A DNA stretch of 64,000 nucleotides from Paenibacillus campinasensis (lineage in GTDB: Bacteria; Bacillota; Bacilli; Paenibacillales; Paenibacillaceae): positions 159,835 through 223,834 of the forward strand of contig NZ_NPBY01000038.1 in assembly GCF_002272015.1 (NCBI RefSeq). Reading direction: 5' to 3'. Below the pieces are notes generated by a model. The model was given only the letters and a program-made list of their open reading frames with translations, was not told the origin of the DNA and did not search any database. Shown here one piece after another: positions 8,685-18,200 of the stretch; the first letter of the stretch is position 1, and every line of letters begins with the position of its first letter. The position numbers and the translations under genes are program-made.

Positions 8685-11600
8685 CTATTGCCGGGTAAAT
8701 TCCGCCCGATCGAAGTTGCCGATGTATCGATGCGTGGAATTGACAGAGCCCGTCAGTACAAGGTATACATCGTGAACACCTGTCAGCGATTCGGTCAACT
8801 GTCCTTCGGCGACGGCGTAATTCCCCCACCCGTTCCCCGTAGGAGGCACCGGAATCGTCCCAACCAGCGTTCCGTTTACGCCGCCAAGCCGAACTTCCAC
8901 GGCAGAATCTGCTGCGCAATTCGCACTGTTGCTGGCATACTCAATGGACAGATGGTTGACGCCCGAGGTGCCGAAGTCCATCCCTTTATATGCCAGCCAT
9001 GCGCGGTCAAACGTATTGGCCACCTGCCGCCCGCTTTTGCCTGGCTCGGTCTTCAGCGGCCCCTGGTTAAAGGTATTGACAGCGGTAGACCACTCGTCAG
9101 AGGTTTCCAGCTCCAGATTCGCATAGTCACTGCGAGTCTTCTGATAACCCCACGTGAAAAAGTCGAAATTTCCGATATAAGGCTTCGAGCTGGTGGTGCT
9201 GCCTTTCATGACGATATACAACGTTTGCTTGCCTGTGAGCGTCCGGTTCAGCAGCGCCTCGGCTGTAGCGTAATTGTTCCAACCGCTTCCTGTATTGTTC
9301 AGCGCAGCGGTGCCGAGAAGCTCGCCGCTTTCACTTCCAAGACGGAATTCAAGCGCCGCGTCGGCCGGTGTTCTGTCGGATGGAGCCGTGTACTCAACCG
9401 CGATCCGGTTCGCGCCTTCAGCTCCGAAGTCGAGATCGGCATACGCCAGCCATGCGCCGTCAAATGTGTTGGCAACCACCGTTCCTCCATTGCCGGACTC
9501 GGTCTTGAGCGGATTGCCGTTAAAGGTATTCACCCCGGTCGACCAGCTCGTTCTGCCCTCAAACTGGATCGTTCGGACGTCCGTCACTGGCGGAGCAGGT
9601 TCCACCGGGTCATCCGGCAGCTCCGGCTCCGGTTTAGGAACCGGTAACGGCTCCGGCTTCGGCTCTGGCTGCTCCGGCTGCCCCGGTTGTTCCGGCTCTG
9701 GCACAGGCACTGGCTCCGGCTGCGATACAATTGGATCCGCCAGCCACAGCGAGTTATAGATGTTGCCGTCATACTGATCTACCAGATAGATATTGACCTG
9801 ATATCTGCCTGCATTGACGTTAAACGTCTGGGAGATGTCGAAGCTTCCCGTCTCCACCGGGATCGCGCTCGACACCAGCGCCTGATCATGCCCGCTCATC
9901 AGCTGAATGACGGCGACAGCCGAATCGACATAAGCCCCCTTCAAGGTTCCAGCCACTTCAACCTGCATATTGCCTGTGCGCTTTACCTCTGCCTCCAAAT
10001 CGAATACATCCCATTTGATGTCCGAAGTATAGGCTTGGTCTGATACGAGCGCTTCCCCGGCAGCCCGGTTCAAGTTCTCATCCGCCTTGACCCGGACCTG
10101 CACCTGCCCTGCTTCATACGCAGCTGGCCCTACGATCTGCGGATTGGCAGTTACAGGCTGCCAGCTTCTGCCGCCGTCCGTGCTGAATTGATAATCTGCC
10201 GGATTGTCGTAGCCTGGGACATAGGTCCAGCCGAATGTATTGGCCTTGTCGTCTACAACCGGATTCGTCGGCGCTTCCGGCTTCTCCAGACGCTTCACCG
10301 CATTCAGACTGAATTCGAAGGCGACATCCGAGCTTGTTGCATTCACCTGATGAACCTCCGCTGCGAGCACGTTCGTGCCCGCCACGAGATAAGACGGGTC
10401 AATGCGGTATAGATTGCGATCCCGCTCGTTATTGACGGTCGCATTCGCATAGGTGTCATAGGATATTGGGCCTTGCGGCATATTCGTGCGAATGATTTCC
10501 TTGCCATTCAGATAGACAACCGCGCCGTCATCGCGGATGAGACTAGCCTCAAGCTCCAGGATGTCATTCACATCACTCACGTCAAACGTCTTGCGGAAGT
10601 AAGTGGTCGGGTGCTTCCGATTCGCGTCCGGGCCATAGCTGACCACGGTTTTCACATACCCGATGTTATCATAGCCAAGCGGAGCCTCACCTGCGCTCCA
10701 GCCAGTGTCGTCATACGCCGCATCTGTCCAGCCATTGCCCGCATAACGTCCCTGGTCGAAATACTTCCATTCCTCTCCCTCGGCAATGATTGTTTGGCGG
10801 GACAGATGGTTATCCACATCGGTACCGTAATCATGCATTGGCGGAGCTGCCTCCGGCGATGCGCCCCAATCCGTATTCGGCTCAGGTCCCATCTCAAACG
10901 CCAGCACGCCGCCGTTCATCACATCCACATAGCTAATCCATGCCTGATCGAATTGGCGACCATTCAGGGAAGCCGATTGAATGAACCGGTTCTGGCTGGA
11001 TACGCCATCAGCCTTGATTGTAAACGTCTTGCCGCCGTCCAGGTGAAGCTTCACTTCCGAGAAGATCGGCGAGCCGATCAGGAAGTTCGCGTCTCCCGGA
11101 TTGCCAGGGAACAAGCCCATTGCACTGTACACATACCAGGAGGACATGCCGCCGGCATCGTCATCCATAGACGGCAGGTAGCCTTCCGGATCGTCGCGAT
11201 AAACGCGGGATTTGATCGGATGGGCATACAGGCCATGGTTGTGGTATTTTTGCGTAACAACTTCGGTTGTGTACTGTCTGACATAATATTGCGTCAAGTA
11301 AGGCATGCCCAGGTAATTGAACAGATAAGGAGCTTCCAGGTCCGGTTCGTTAATAGCCACGTATTCGTCTCTGGCAAAGAAATCCTGAAGCTGTTTAGCC
11401 ATCTCTCTTTTGCCGCCCATCAGCTCAGCCAGCCCGTTAATATCCTGGGAAGCCGACCAGCGGTACGTCCACAGATTCCCTTGGTATGCATAACGGCCTA
11501 CCGCTGTAATATCTCCAGGGCCGACGTTCCTTCCGTTCGGCGTGAAGAAGCCGTACTTGTCGCCGTTCTCGTCAACCTGGTCCGGATTCCACAATGACTT

Positions 11601-13550
11601 GTAGGAGAGCGCAACCTGCTTGTATTTGTCATACATGTCGCGGTCTCCGATCATCTCGGCCAGCTTCATCGGGAAGTAGGCGCTTCTTGCCTTCTCCAGC
11701 TTCCCTGAGATTTCCCCATCGTTCACGGAGAAGTTATCCGCATCAACGGCCATCCCTTGAAGCGCAGCATAGACATCGTAATCTCGGAAGCCCTTGGAAT
11801 AGGCATCCAGGATGACCGCACCGTTGAACTCATTTCTAACCGTCGGGCTAGGCCAGTAGCCTTCTCCCCACTGTGTGTAAGCGCCTCTCGTCTTGTACAG
11901 GTCCACTAGGGATTTCACCATGTTGTTGTATTTGTGCGGCTCCAGTACAGAGAAGAGCGCATACTTCCGGAAATCATCCCATGTCGTCCAGCCGTTATAG
12001 TATTCGAAGTCCGGTCCGATCTCGTCGGTGTTTCGGATCGTGTTCTCGTCTCTGCCCGCCTTGAAGGTGCCTAATGAACTGCTCACCTTATTCGGATGCA
12101 GGAACATATGATAGAGCTGCGTGTAAAAAACTCGTTTGTTCTGCTCATCATGATCAGTAATCTCGATTTTTCCCAGGAGCTCGCTCCACGTGTTTCTCAC
12201 TTTGGCATGCTGCGCGTCAAAATCCCAGTTCGCGACGTCATGGTCGCGCTCATATTTCGCTTGTTCCGTGCTCACCGGAGACAGGCCCACCTTCGCTTGT
12301 ACCACTTGGTTTGCAGTTGTATCGAAGGTAACCCATACGCCGCTGCTGGCTCCTGTGCGCACAGGCACGCTGCCTGTGTCATCGCCCTGCCAGGACGTGT
12401 ACGATTGAAAATCCTGATCGAACGCAATGGAGAAGTACATTGTATAGTAGCCATGACCGCATACGTTCTTGGACTGAATCATCCCTGAAATTTCCCGGTT
12501 GTTCTCGACCTGCAGGCTGGCGTTCACCATTCCCGCATAAGAGTTGGAGAGATCGACCAGCACCGAGCCTTCGCTGGCCGAAGCCGGGAAGGTATAGCGG
12601 TGAAAGCCGACATTGTCCGATGCCGTCAGCTCCACGCCGACACCGGAGTCCAGATGGACCGCATAATAGCCCGGCGAGGCTTGCTCGCTGCTTTTAACAT
12701 ATTTCTGTTTGTAGTCATTGCTGTTCTTGGTAAAAGCGCCGGTCTGCGGCATCAGCAGAATATTTCCGCCCCCGCCGCTGCAGCCTACGCCGCTGAATCT
12801 TAGATGCGAGAAGCCCTTCAGATGCTTGTCCTCGTAATAGTAGCCGCTGAATGCCCCGCCATCACTGTCAGGACCGAGTGAGACAAGGCCAAAAGGCGTC
12901 GTCGGCCCCGGATTTGTCTGTCCGTTGTCCCCGAGCGTATTGATGAACGGATCGACATAATCGATCGGAGCGAGATTCACAGGCGGGTATGCCGGGACTT
13001 CACCGGCATCCACGCCGTACAATTCAAGCTCATACAGCCGAACGGTGTTCGAGTCGTAAGCGCCTTGGCTTATATAAAATCTGAAATACTGAGCCGTCAC
13101 CGGCTCCGATAAATACCGGTTCACAATGGTCTGCGCGTTGTTCTGAACGACATCCACATCGGTCCAGACGGTGCCGTCGTTACTTTTTTGCAGACGGAAA
13201 TTTTTGGTGTTCCAGAATGGGCTGTTGTTTTTTTCAGAAATGGCAGCATTCTGAACAACCCATTGGTTAATCGTATATTCCTTGCCCAAATCGAGCTTTA
13301 ACCATTTGATCGAAGCACTGGTATTGTCGCACCACTTCGTATCCGCTTTGCCATCCACGGCGAACTCAGGACGCTCATTGCTGTTGCATTGTCCCGAAGC
13401 GGTCACCTGGGCCCCGAGCGCTACGTTTCTCGTCTCTATGCCTGGCGCTGATCCAGACGCTGCCCAGGCGAAGCCTGCGGGTAACGCTGGCTCTATCAAG
13501 CTGTACAGCAGCAGCACCGTCATGATCATGGATAAGATTCTTTTCCCCAT
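8685..13550 (-). CDS. Secreted multidomain GH92 alpha-mannosidase
   Basis: 1621 residues with a signal peptide (cleavage after AWA, about 31). In order: F5/8-type C domain (about 36-190), GH92 catalytic region (about 200-910), a jelly-roll module (about 915-1085, ASLIRDDGAVVYLNG), an Fn3-like plus beta module (about 1090-1270), a Pro/Glu-rich linker (about 1275-1320) and two tandem CBM6-like modules (about 1323-1470 and 1475-1621). GH92 enzymes are calcium-dependent, inverting exo-alpha-mannosidases; the general-acid glutamate is in INEPDLEAPYLFNY (about 733) and the base aspartates in MDDDAGGMSSWYVYSAMG (about 795). Last gene of a minus-strand operon with an SLH protein and a phosphoesterase. 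Likely substrate: fungal or plant mannan or N-glycans at the cell surface. Confidence 0.93.
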   Translation of the reverse strand: MGKRILSMIMTVLLLYSLIEPALPAGFAWAASGSAPGIETRNVALGAQVTASGQCNSNERPEFAVDGKADTKWCDNTSASIKWLKLDLGKEYTINQWVVQNAAISEKNNSPFWNTKNFRLQKSNDGTVWTDVDVVQNNAQTIVNRYLSEPVTAQYFRFYISQGAYDSNTVRLYELELYGVDAGEVPAYPPVNLAPIDYVDPFINTLGDNGQTNPGPTTPFGLVSLGPDSDGGAFSGYYYEDKHLKGFSHLRFSGVGCSGGGGNILLMPQTGAFTKNSNDYKQKYVKSSEQASPGYYAVHLDSGVGVELTASDNVGFHRYTFPASASEGSVLVDLSNSYAGMVNASLQVENNREISGMIQSKNVCGHGYYTMYFSIAFDQDFQSYTSWQGDDTGSVPVRTGASSGVWVTFDTTANQVVQAKVGLSPVSTEQAKYERDHDVANWDFDAQHAKVRNTWSELLGKIEITDHDEQNKRVFYTQLYHMFLHPNKVSSSLGTFKAGRDENTIRNTDEIGPDFEYYNGWTTWDDFRKYALFSVLEPHKYNNMVKSLVDLYKTRGAYTQWGEGYWPSPTVRNEFNGAVILDAYSKGFRDYDVYAALQGMAVDADNFSVNDGEISGKLEKARSAYFPMKLAEMIGDRDMYDKYKQVALSYKSLWNPDQVDENGDKYGFFTPNGRNVGPGDITAVGRYAYQGNLWTYRWSASQDINGLAELMGGKREMAKQLQDFFARDEYVAINEPDLEAPYLFNYLGMPYLTQYYVRQYTTEVVTQKYHNHGLYAHPIKSRVYRDDPEGYLPSMDDDAGGMSSWYVYSAMGLFPGNPGDANFLIGSPIFSEVKLHLDGGKTFTIKADGVSSQNRFIQSASLNGRQFDQAWISYVDVMNGGVLAFEMGPEPNTDWGASPEAAPPMHDYGTDVDNHLSRQTIIAEGEEWKYFDQGRYAGNGWTDAAYDDTGWSAGEAPLGYDNIGYVKTVVSYGPDANRKHPTTYFRKTFDVSDVNDILELEASLIRDDGAVVYLNGKEIIRTNMPQGPISYDTYANATVNNERDRNLYRIDPSYLVAGTNVLAAEVHQVNATSSDVAFEFSLNAVKRLEKPEAPTNPVVDDKANTFGWTYVPGYDNPADYQFSTDGGRSWQPVTANPQIVGPAAYEAGQVQVRVKADENLNRAAGEALVSDQAYTSDIKWDVFDLEAEVKRTGNMQVEVAGTLKGAYVDSAVAVIQLMSGHDQALVSSAIPVETGSFDISQTFNVNAGRYQVNIYLVDQYDGNIYNSLWLADPIVSQPEPVPVPEPEQPGQPEQPEPKPEPLPVPKPEPELPDDPVEPAPPVTDVRTIQFEGRTSWSTGVNTFNGNPLKTESGNGGTVVANTFDGAWLAYADLDFGAEGANRIAVEYTAPSDRTPADAALEFRLGSESGELLGTAALNNTGSGWNNYATAEALLNRTLTGKQTLYIVMKGSTTSSKPYIGNFDFFTWGYQKTRSDYANLELETSDEWSTAVNTFNQGPLKTEPGKSGRQVANTFDRAWLAYKGMDFGTSGVNHLSIEYASNSANCAADSAVEVRLGGVNGTLVGTIPVPPTGNGWGNYAVAEGQLTESLTGVHDVYLVLTGSVNSTHRYIGNFDRAEFTRQ

Positions 13551-13575
13551 TGTGCTTGGTTCCCCTCGCTTTCAG

Positions 13576-15246
13576 TTATAAAGAGCGGTCTGTAATGAGC
13601 CGATGAATCATGATCGCGACTTCCGCCCGATTGACGGAATGCTTCGGATTGAAGCGGGTGCCGTCGCCTTGAATCAGTCCGAGCGACCAGGCTTCGTTCA
13701 CCGCTTCAGCAGCCCAAGCGGAAATGGACTTCGCATCAGCAAAGGCCGGTTCACCCTGCTTGGATGCTGTCAGGCCCGATTGCTCGGCTGCCCGCACAAG
13801 AGCTACTACCGCTTCCTCCCGTGTAATCGGGTCATTCGGTCTGAATGCTCCCCCATACCCGGACATCAAACCGATCGTTGCCGCCTGCTTGACATGCTCT
13901 GAATAATAGCGTCCGGCAGGCACATCCCGAAACGCCTGAGCCGGGCTCGCCGCTGCATCCGCACGGATTCCTTCATGATTCAAAGCGCGCATCAACAGCG
14001 TGGCGAATTCCGCACGGGTAATGCTCCGATTCGGTTCATAACGGCGCTCGTCCACTCCAGTCACCAGATGTTTCGCTGCCAGCGCTTTAACAGCCTCCTC
14101 GGCCCAATGACCGGCCAGATCGGTAAATGTTTTGTTATATTCAAGAATCGCATAGTAGGAGAAATGACCCGCTGTAAAAGTAAATCGGCCATCCTTGAGC
14201 GTGCCAGGGACATATTCAAGGCTTCTGCCGTTCACATAATAGACGCCGGCCAAATTGGAAGCGATGCTGCGCTCCTGCGCCTCGGTCAATTCCAGGCTCA
14301 CCACCGCAGGCCGGTTCAATTGATGGATTTCCGTCATGCTGTTCCCGGAAATGATCTCGATCACCACGGAGAGTACAATGTCTGTCGATGCATAGTCCGA
14401 GTTAGACCCTATCGAGCGTTGAACCAGAGCACGGGCTTCCTCGGTATAAGCAGACTTAAGCACAATGCGTACCCGTGCCTGCAAATCCTCCTGCACCGGA
14501 ATAGAGCCAGCCGGGAAACGTACTGTACGGTCGCCTGTAGTCACAATGAGTTCCAGGCTCCGCTGCTGGAGAGTTCGCAGCGATTCAGACGGGAACTCAA
14601 CCGGAGCTCCGGACTGACCGGCTTCGGCTGGCAGCTGAATCGTTACCGAATCCTGCGCTTGATCAGCGGCTTCGGTGATCGTGCCTGCCCCGACAATGTA
14701 TCGCCCGTCTGATGTCAGCTCCGGACGGATGACCGAACCGGAAGCCGATCCTACGCCGGCTGGAATACTTCCGGTAAGAGACCCGGACCCGTCCGGCTGA
14801 GGTGTTGGGCTGCTTCCACCGCCACTGGACCCAGGAGAGCCTGGAGCGGGAGCGGGATTCTCCCCGCCTCCGCCGCCCGGAGGATTCACCACAGGTGCTC
14901 CAGGCACGATGAATGTCTTCGTTTGCGACGCAGTGCCCATACCAGCGGCTACCGTATAGATGCCGGACGGGGCTAAATCTTCATCCGCCGGAATCTGGAC
15001 GCTCGCTTCATAACGGCTGTTTGCCGCTTCAACCACATCGATGTAGAGCACCGTCTGACGCGGCGTAACCACCTTGATCACGACAGTTCCCGACTCGACC
15101 GGCACGGTTCCGGAAATCGTCAGCTTCTCGCCGCGTTTGACTTCTCCTGCGCTTAGCGCAAGGGAGAAAGCATCCGCTGCGAAGACGGAAGCTGGCGAGA
15201 GCACGAACAACAATATCAGTATGAGTGCTACATTTTTTTTCACCAT
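13576..15246 (-). CDS. S-layer homology (SLH) domain protein
   Basis: 556 residues. A signal peptide (about 1-23, ending VFAA) is followed by an Ig-like beta domain (about 24-120), a Gly/Pro/Ser-rich linker (about 130-165), an uncharacterised beta-rich central domain, and three SLH repeats from about 374 to the end (FTDLAGHWAEEAV, FRDVPAGRYYSEHV, FADAKSISAWAAEAV). SLH domains bind pyruvylated secondary wall polymer, so this protein is surface-bound. It lies 24-25 bases from both neighbours, the phosphoesterase upstream and the GH92 enzyme downstream. Neither neighbour has its own SLH domain, so it may serve as the anchor or scaffold for them; that is inference. Confidence 0.9.
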   Translation of the reverse strand: MVKKNVALILILLFVLSPASVFAADAFSLALSAGEVKRGEKLTISGTVPVESGTVVIKVVTPRQTVLYIDVVEAANSRYEASVQIPADEDLAPSGIYTVAAGMGTASQTKTFIVPGAPVVNPPGGGGGENPAPAPGSPGSSGGGSSPTPQPDGSGSLTGSIPAGVGSASGSVIRPELTSDGRYIVGAGTITEAADQAQDSVTIQLPAEAGQSGAPVEFPSESLRTLQQRSLELIVTTGDRTVRFPAGSIPVQEDLQARVRIVLKSAYTEEARALVQRSIGSNSDYASTDIVLSVVIEIISGNSMTEIHQLNRPAVVSLELTEAQERSIASNLAGVYYVNGRSLEYVPGTLKDGRFTFTAGHFSYYAILEYNKTFTDLAGHWAEEAVKALAAKHLVTGVDERRYEPNRSITRAEFATLLMRALNHEGIRADAAASPAQAFRDVPAGRYYSEHVKQAATIGLMSGYGGAFRPNDPITREEAVVALVRAAEQSGLTASKQGEPAFADAKSISAWAAEAVNEAWSLGLIQGDGTRFNPKHSVNRAEVAIMIHRLITDRSL

Positions 15247-15270
15247 ATTCAGTCCTCTCTTATTCGTCCG

Positions 15271-18200
15271 TTACCGTAGCTCAATCGGTTTCGCCAAATG
15301 AATCGGCACCTCAGGGTCGCTGTTGAATTCATCAAACACGAATACCTTGACGCTATACTGGCTTCCGTTCACATTAAAATATTGCGAAACTTCAAGTACG
15401 TCCTGCCGAATAGGAATTGCATTAATCAAGAGCGGCGTATTCCCGTCCATAAGCTCGAATACTACGTATGGATCGCCACTGTACTCTGCTGCCCGCGCTA
15501 CCTTCACATCGACCTTGAGCTGCCCATCTCTCGTCACTTCCCCGGACAACTGGAAGGTTTCATGGAGGCTGTTCTCCGTAAACGGCTTGTCGGATGCAAG
15601 AGGCAGGCCAGCCTGTCTTCCACTGGCTGCGTCTGCCTGTACGCGTACCATAACTTCGCCTGCAGGATAATTCCCGTCTCCAACCGGCTGTGGATTCGCG
15701 GTCACAGGCTGCCAGCTTGTTCCGCCGTCAACGCTGAATTCGTAATCGGAAGGCTGCTCATAACCCGGCACATGGGTCCAGCCGAACGTATTATGGCCAT
15801 CATCCACCACCGGAGCCGTTGGCGCCGCCGGAACGTTCCCCGAGACAGCTACCTTGACCGCTGCCGAATTGTCCCGCTTATCAACGGTTGTGACAGCAAA
15901 TTCATAGGCTTCATTCGGCGTAGTCCCCGGCACCTCATATTGATAGCTGGTTTTGCCTGCCTCTACAGGGATATAGGCGCTCCAGTTCGGGCCGAGCTGT
16001 CCGTTCACTTCATGAATCCTAAACCCGCGGATCGGATCCTCGGCATCCACCGTTTGTGGCATACTCCAGGAGAGCACTGCCCTTCCATTACCGGATTTGC
16101 CCGCCGACAGGCCTTCAACGGCATCGGGGCGTCCATCATTACGCACGATGGTATACTCATCCATCGGAGCGGACTCACCGGTGATATAGGTCTGCAGCGT
16201 CAAGGAATCCTCTGTTACCTTAATGCCGGTGTACATAGGCTTGTAAGGCTGGCTGTACTTGGCTGCGTAATATTTGTCCACATCGCCTCTGACGCCATAA
16301 TATTTGCGCCCGGCCGCGTTATTGATCAGATACAGCGTCCCGTCCGGATCAATGACATTGCCGTTGCTGTCAGTCACTACGTTCTGAACCGGCTTGTCAC
16401 CATACATCTGGAAAGATCGCATAAAGGTATGGTCATGCCCTTGTAGAACCAGATCGATGCCAAGCTCATCCATAATCGGATACAAGGTTTCACGGAGCTC
16501 CAGAATATCGCGGTCCAAGGCATGCCCGCCTACCGAATATATCGCTTTATGGAAGGCGACAACCTTCCACTTCTTGTCAGTTTGAGCAACTTCTTTTCTT
16601 AGCCACTCGATCTGCTTCTCGAACGATGACTTCTGGGCGTTGTCCCACGGAATATCACCGGTGTTAAGCACCATGAAATGCGCCGGGCCATAATCGAACG
16701 AGTAGACCGCGCCCGCCGGATTGGAATCCGTGAACGAGTTGTCAGGCAGATTGAAATGATAATAGAAGTTGTTATTGTACGGCCCTTCATGGTTGCCGAT
16801 CGTGGTCATCAGCGGCAGATTCATAAGTTCATCTTGAGGCTGGGTGAAATAATCATGCCACTGCTCCTCGAGATCACCGACATCCACCATGTCGCCAGGC
16901 ATCAACAGAAATTTGGAATCCGGGAAATTCTGCACACCCGCGCGAACAGTATCCGCCCATGCTTTATAATCGTCGGTGTTCCCTCCCTGGGAGTCCGTCA
17001 TATACAGGAAGGAGAACTCATTCTCTTCTTCCCTCTCGGTCGTAAATTGTCCATGCTTACTCCAATACCCGCCGCTTCCCAGCCGATATTGATACGTCGT
17101 TCCAGGTTCCAGACCCTCAACCACGACTTTATGTGACAAGTAGTTCGCATTGGTGGACCGGGTTACCCGTACATGAATCTCTTCACTCGTGCCGCGGAAA
17201 GACTTCATCGTCGGTGAATCGAAGCTCTCCCCTGCACGCACCACCTGCACCTCGCTGTCCCGGATACCTGCCGGGGCGGTTGCCGGATTTGGATATTGGG
17301 AATACCAGGCGAAACTGCGTCTTGTTTTTGCATCCCCATGCAGGGACATTGCGATATCAAATGGCGTGTAATCCACGACCTCAGATTGGTTGATCGCAGT
17401 GAAGGCAAAGCTGCCCACATTCGTGCCATCAGCCAGCTGCAGACCGGCTAACCCATCATAAGCAATGTTTACCCGCCTAATTGGCGTGATCGCTTCAGCC
17501 ACTTGGACCGTCATCAAGGAAGGATCACGATCCTGCAGCACATCCAGCAGCGTCAGCTGTGTATCGTCTGCTGTAACCGTAATATGATCCTGCAGCGCTC
17601 CCGGAAGAGCTCCCAGATCGGACAACATCTCAAGCGAGATGTTCAGGCCATCAGCCATAACCGTTGCTGCAACCGGGCCATTGTAATCCTCTGGCAAATA
17701 GAAGACATGATCAGGCACAATTTCTTTTGCCATGGAAGGTGTAGACCAGCGCAGATAGAGATTGGAGCCGCCATAATCCTCAAAGTACTCGATCTTAATC
17801 TTGTACTTCTGTCCGCCATTCAGGTGAATAGGCGTACTGGTCTGCTCGATATCCCAGTCATTCACCCAATGATCGATGATCAACTGATCGTCGATCCACA
17901 ACCGGAAGCCGTTATCGCCAATCATATAGAAGGTGTAATCATCCGTTTGCGGCGGCATGATCTGTCCGGTCCAGCGCACATTGGCGTTATCTGCCTGACC
18001 GGTTAATGATTGCAGGATGGGATCCAGGTTTCTAAATTCGATCCGGGAGTCGATCGCCGTTCCCTTATGATCACCGAAATCAAAATTGCTTCTGCCCGTA
18101 TAATACTCCCCGAGCAATCCGTTATCCTTGCCGACTACCGGCGGTGCACTATCCGAACCCTTCAGTTCAAGGGAAAAGAACAGGTCCGAACTGGCTCCCC

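Noticed and set aside
8682..11597. Long plus-strand frames opposite the GH92 gene (8682-9647, 9274-9759, 10473-11597)
   Set aside because: Antisense to a fully convincing secreted enzyme with signal peptide and domains; Gly/Ser repeats in one of them mirror the Pro/Glu linker.
8685..13550. GH92 as a mannose-phosphate-mannose-specific enzyme
   Set aside because: Such enzymes are reported to have lost the general-acid glutamate; here the Glu in INEPD is present, so ordinary alpha-mannosidase chemistry is more likely.
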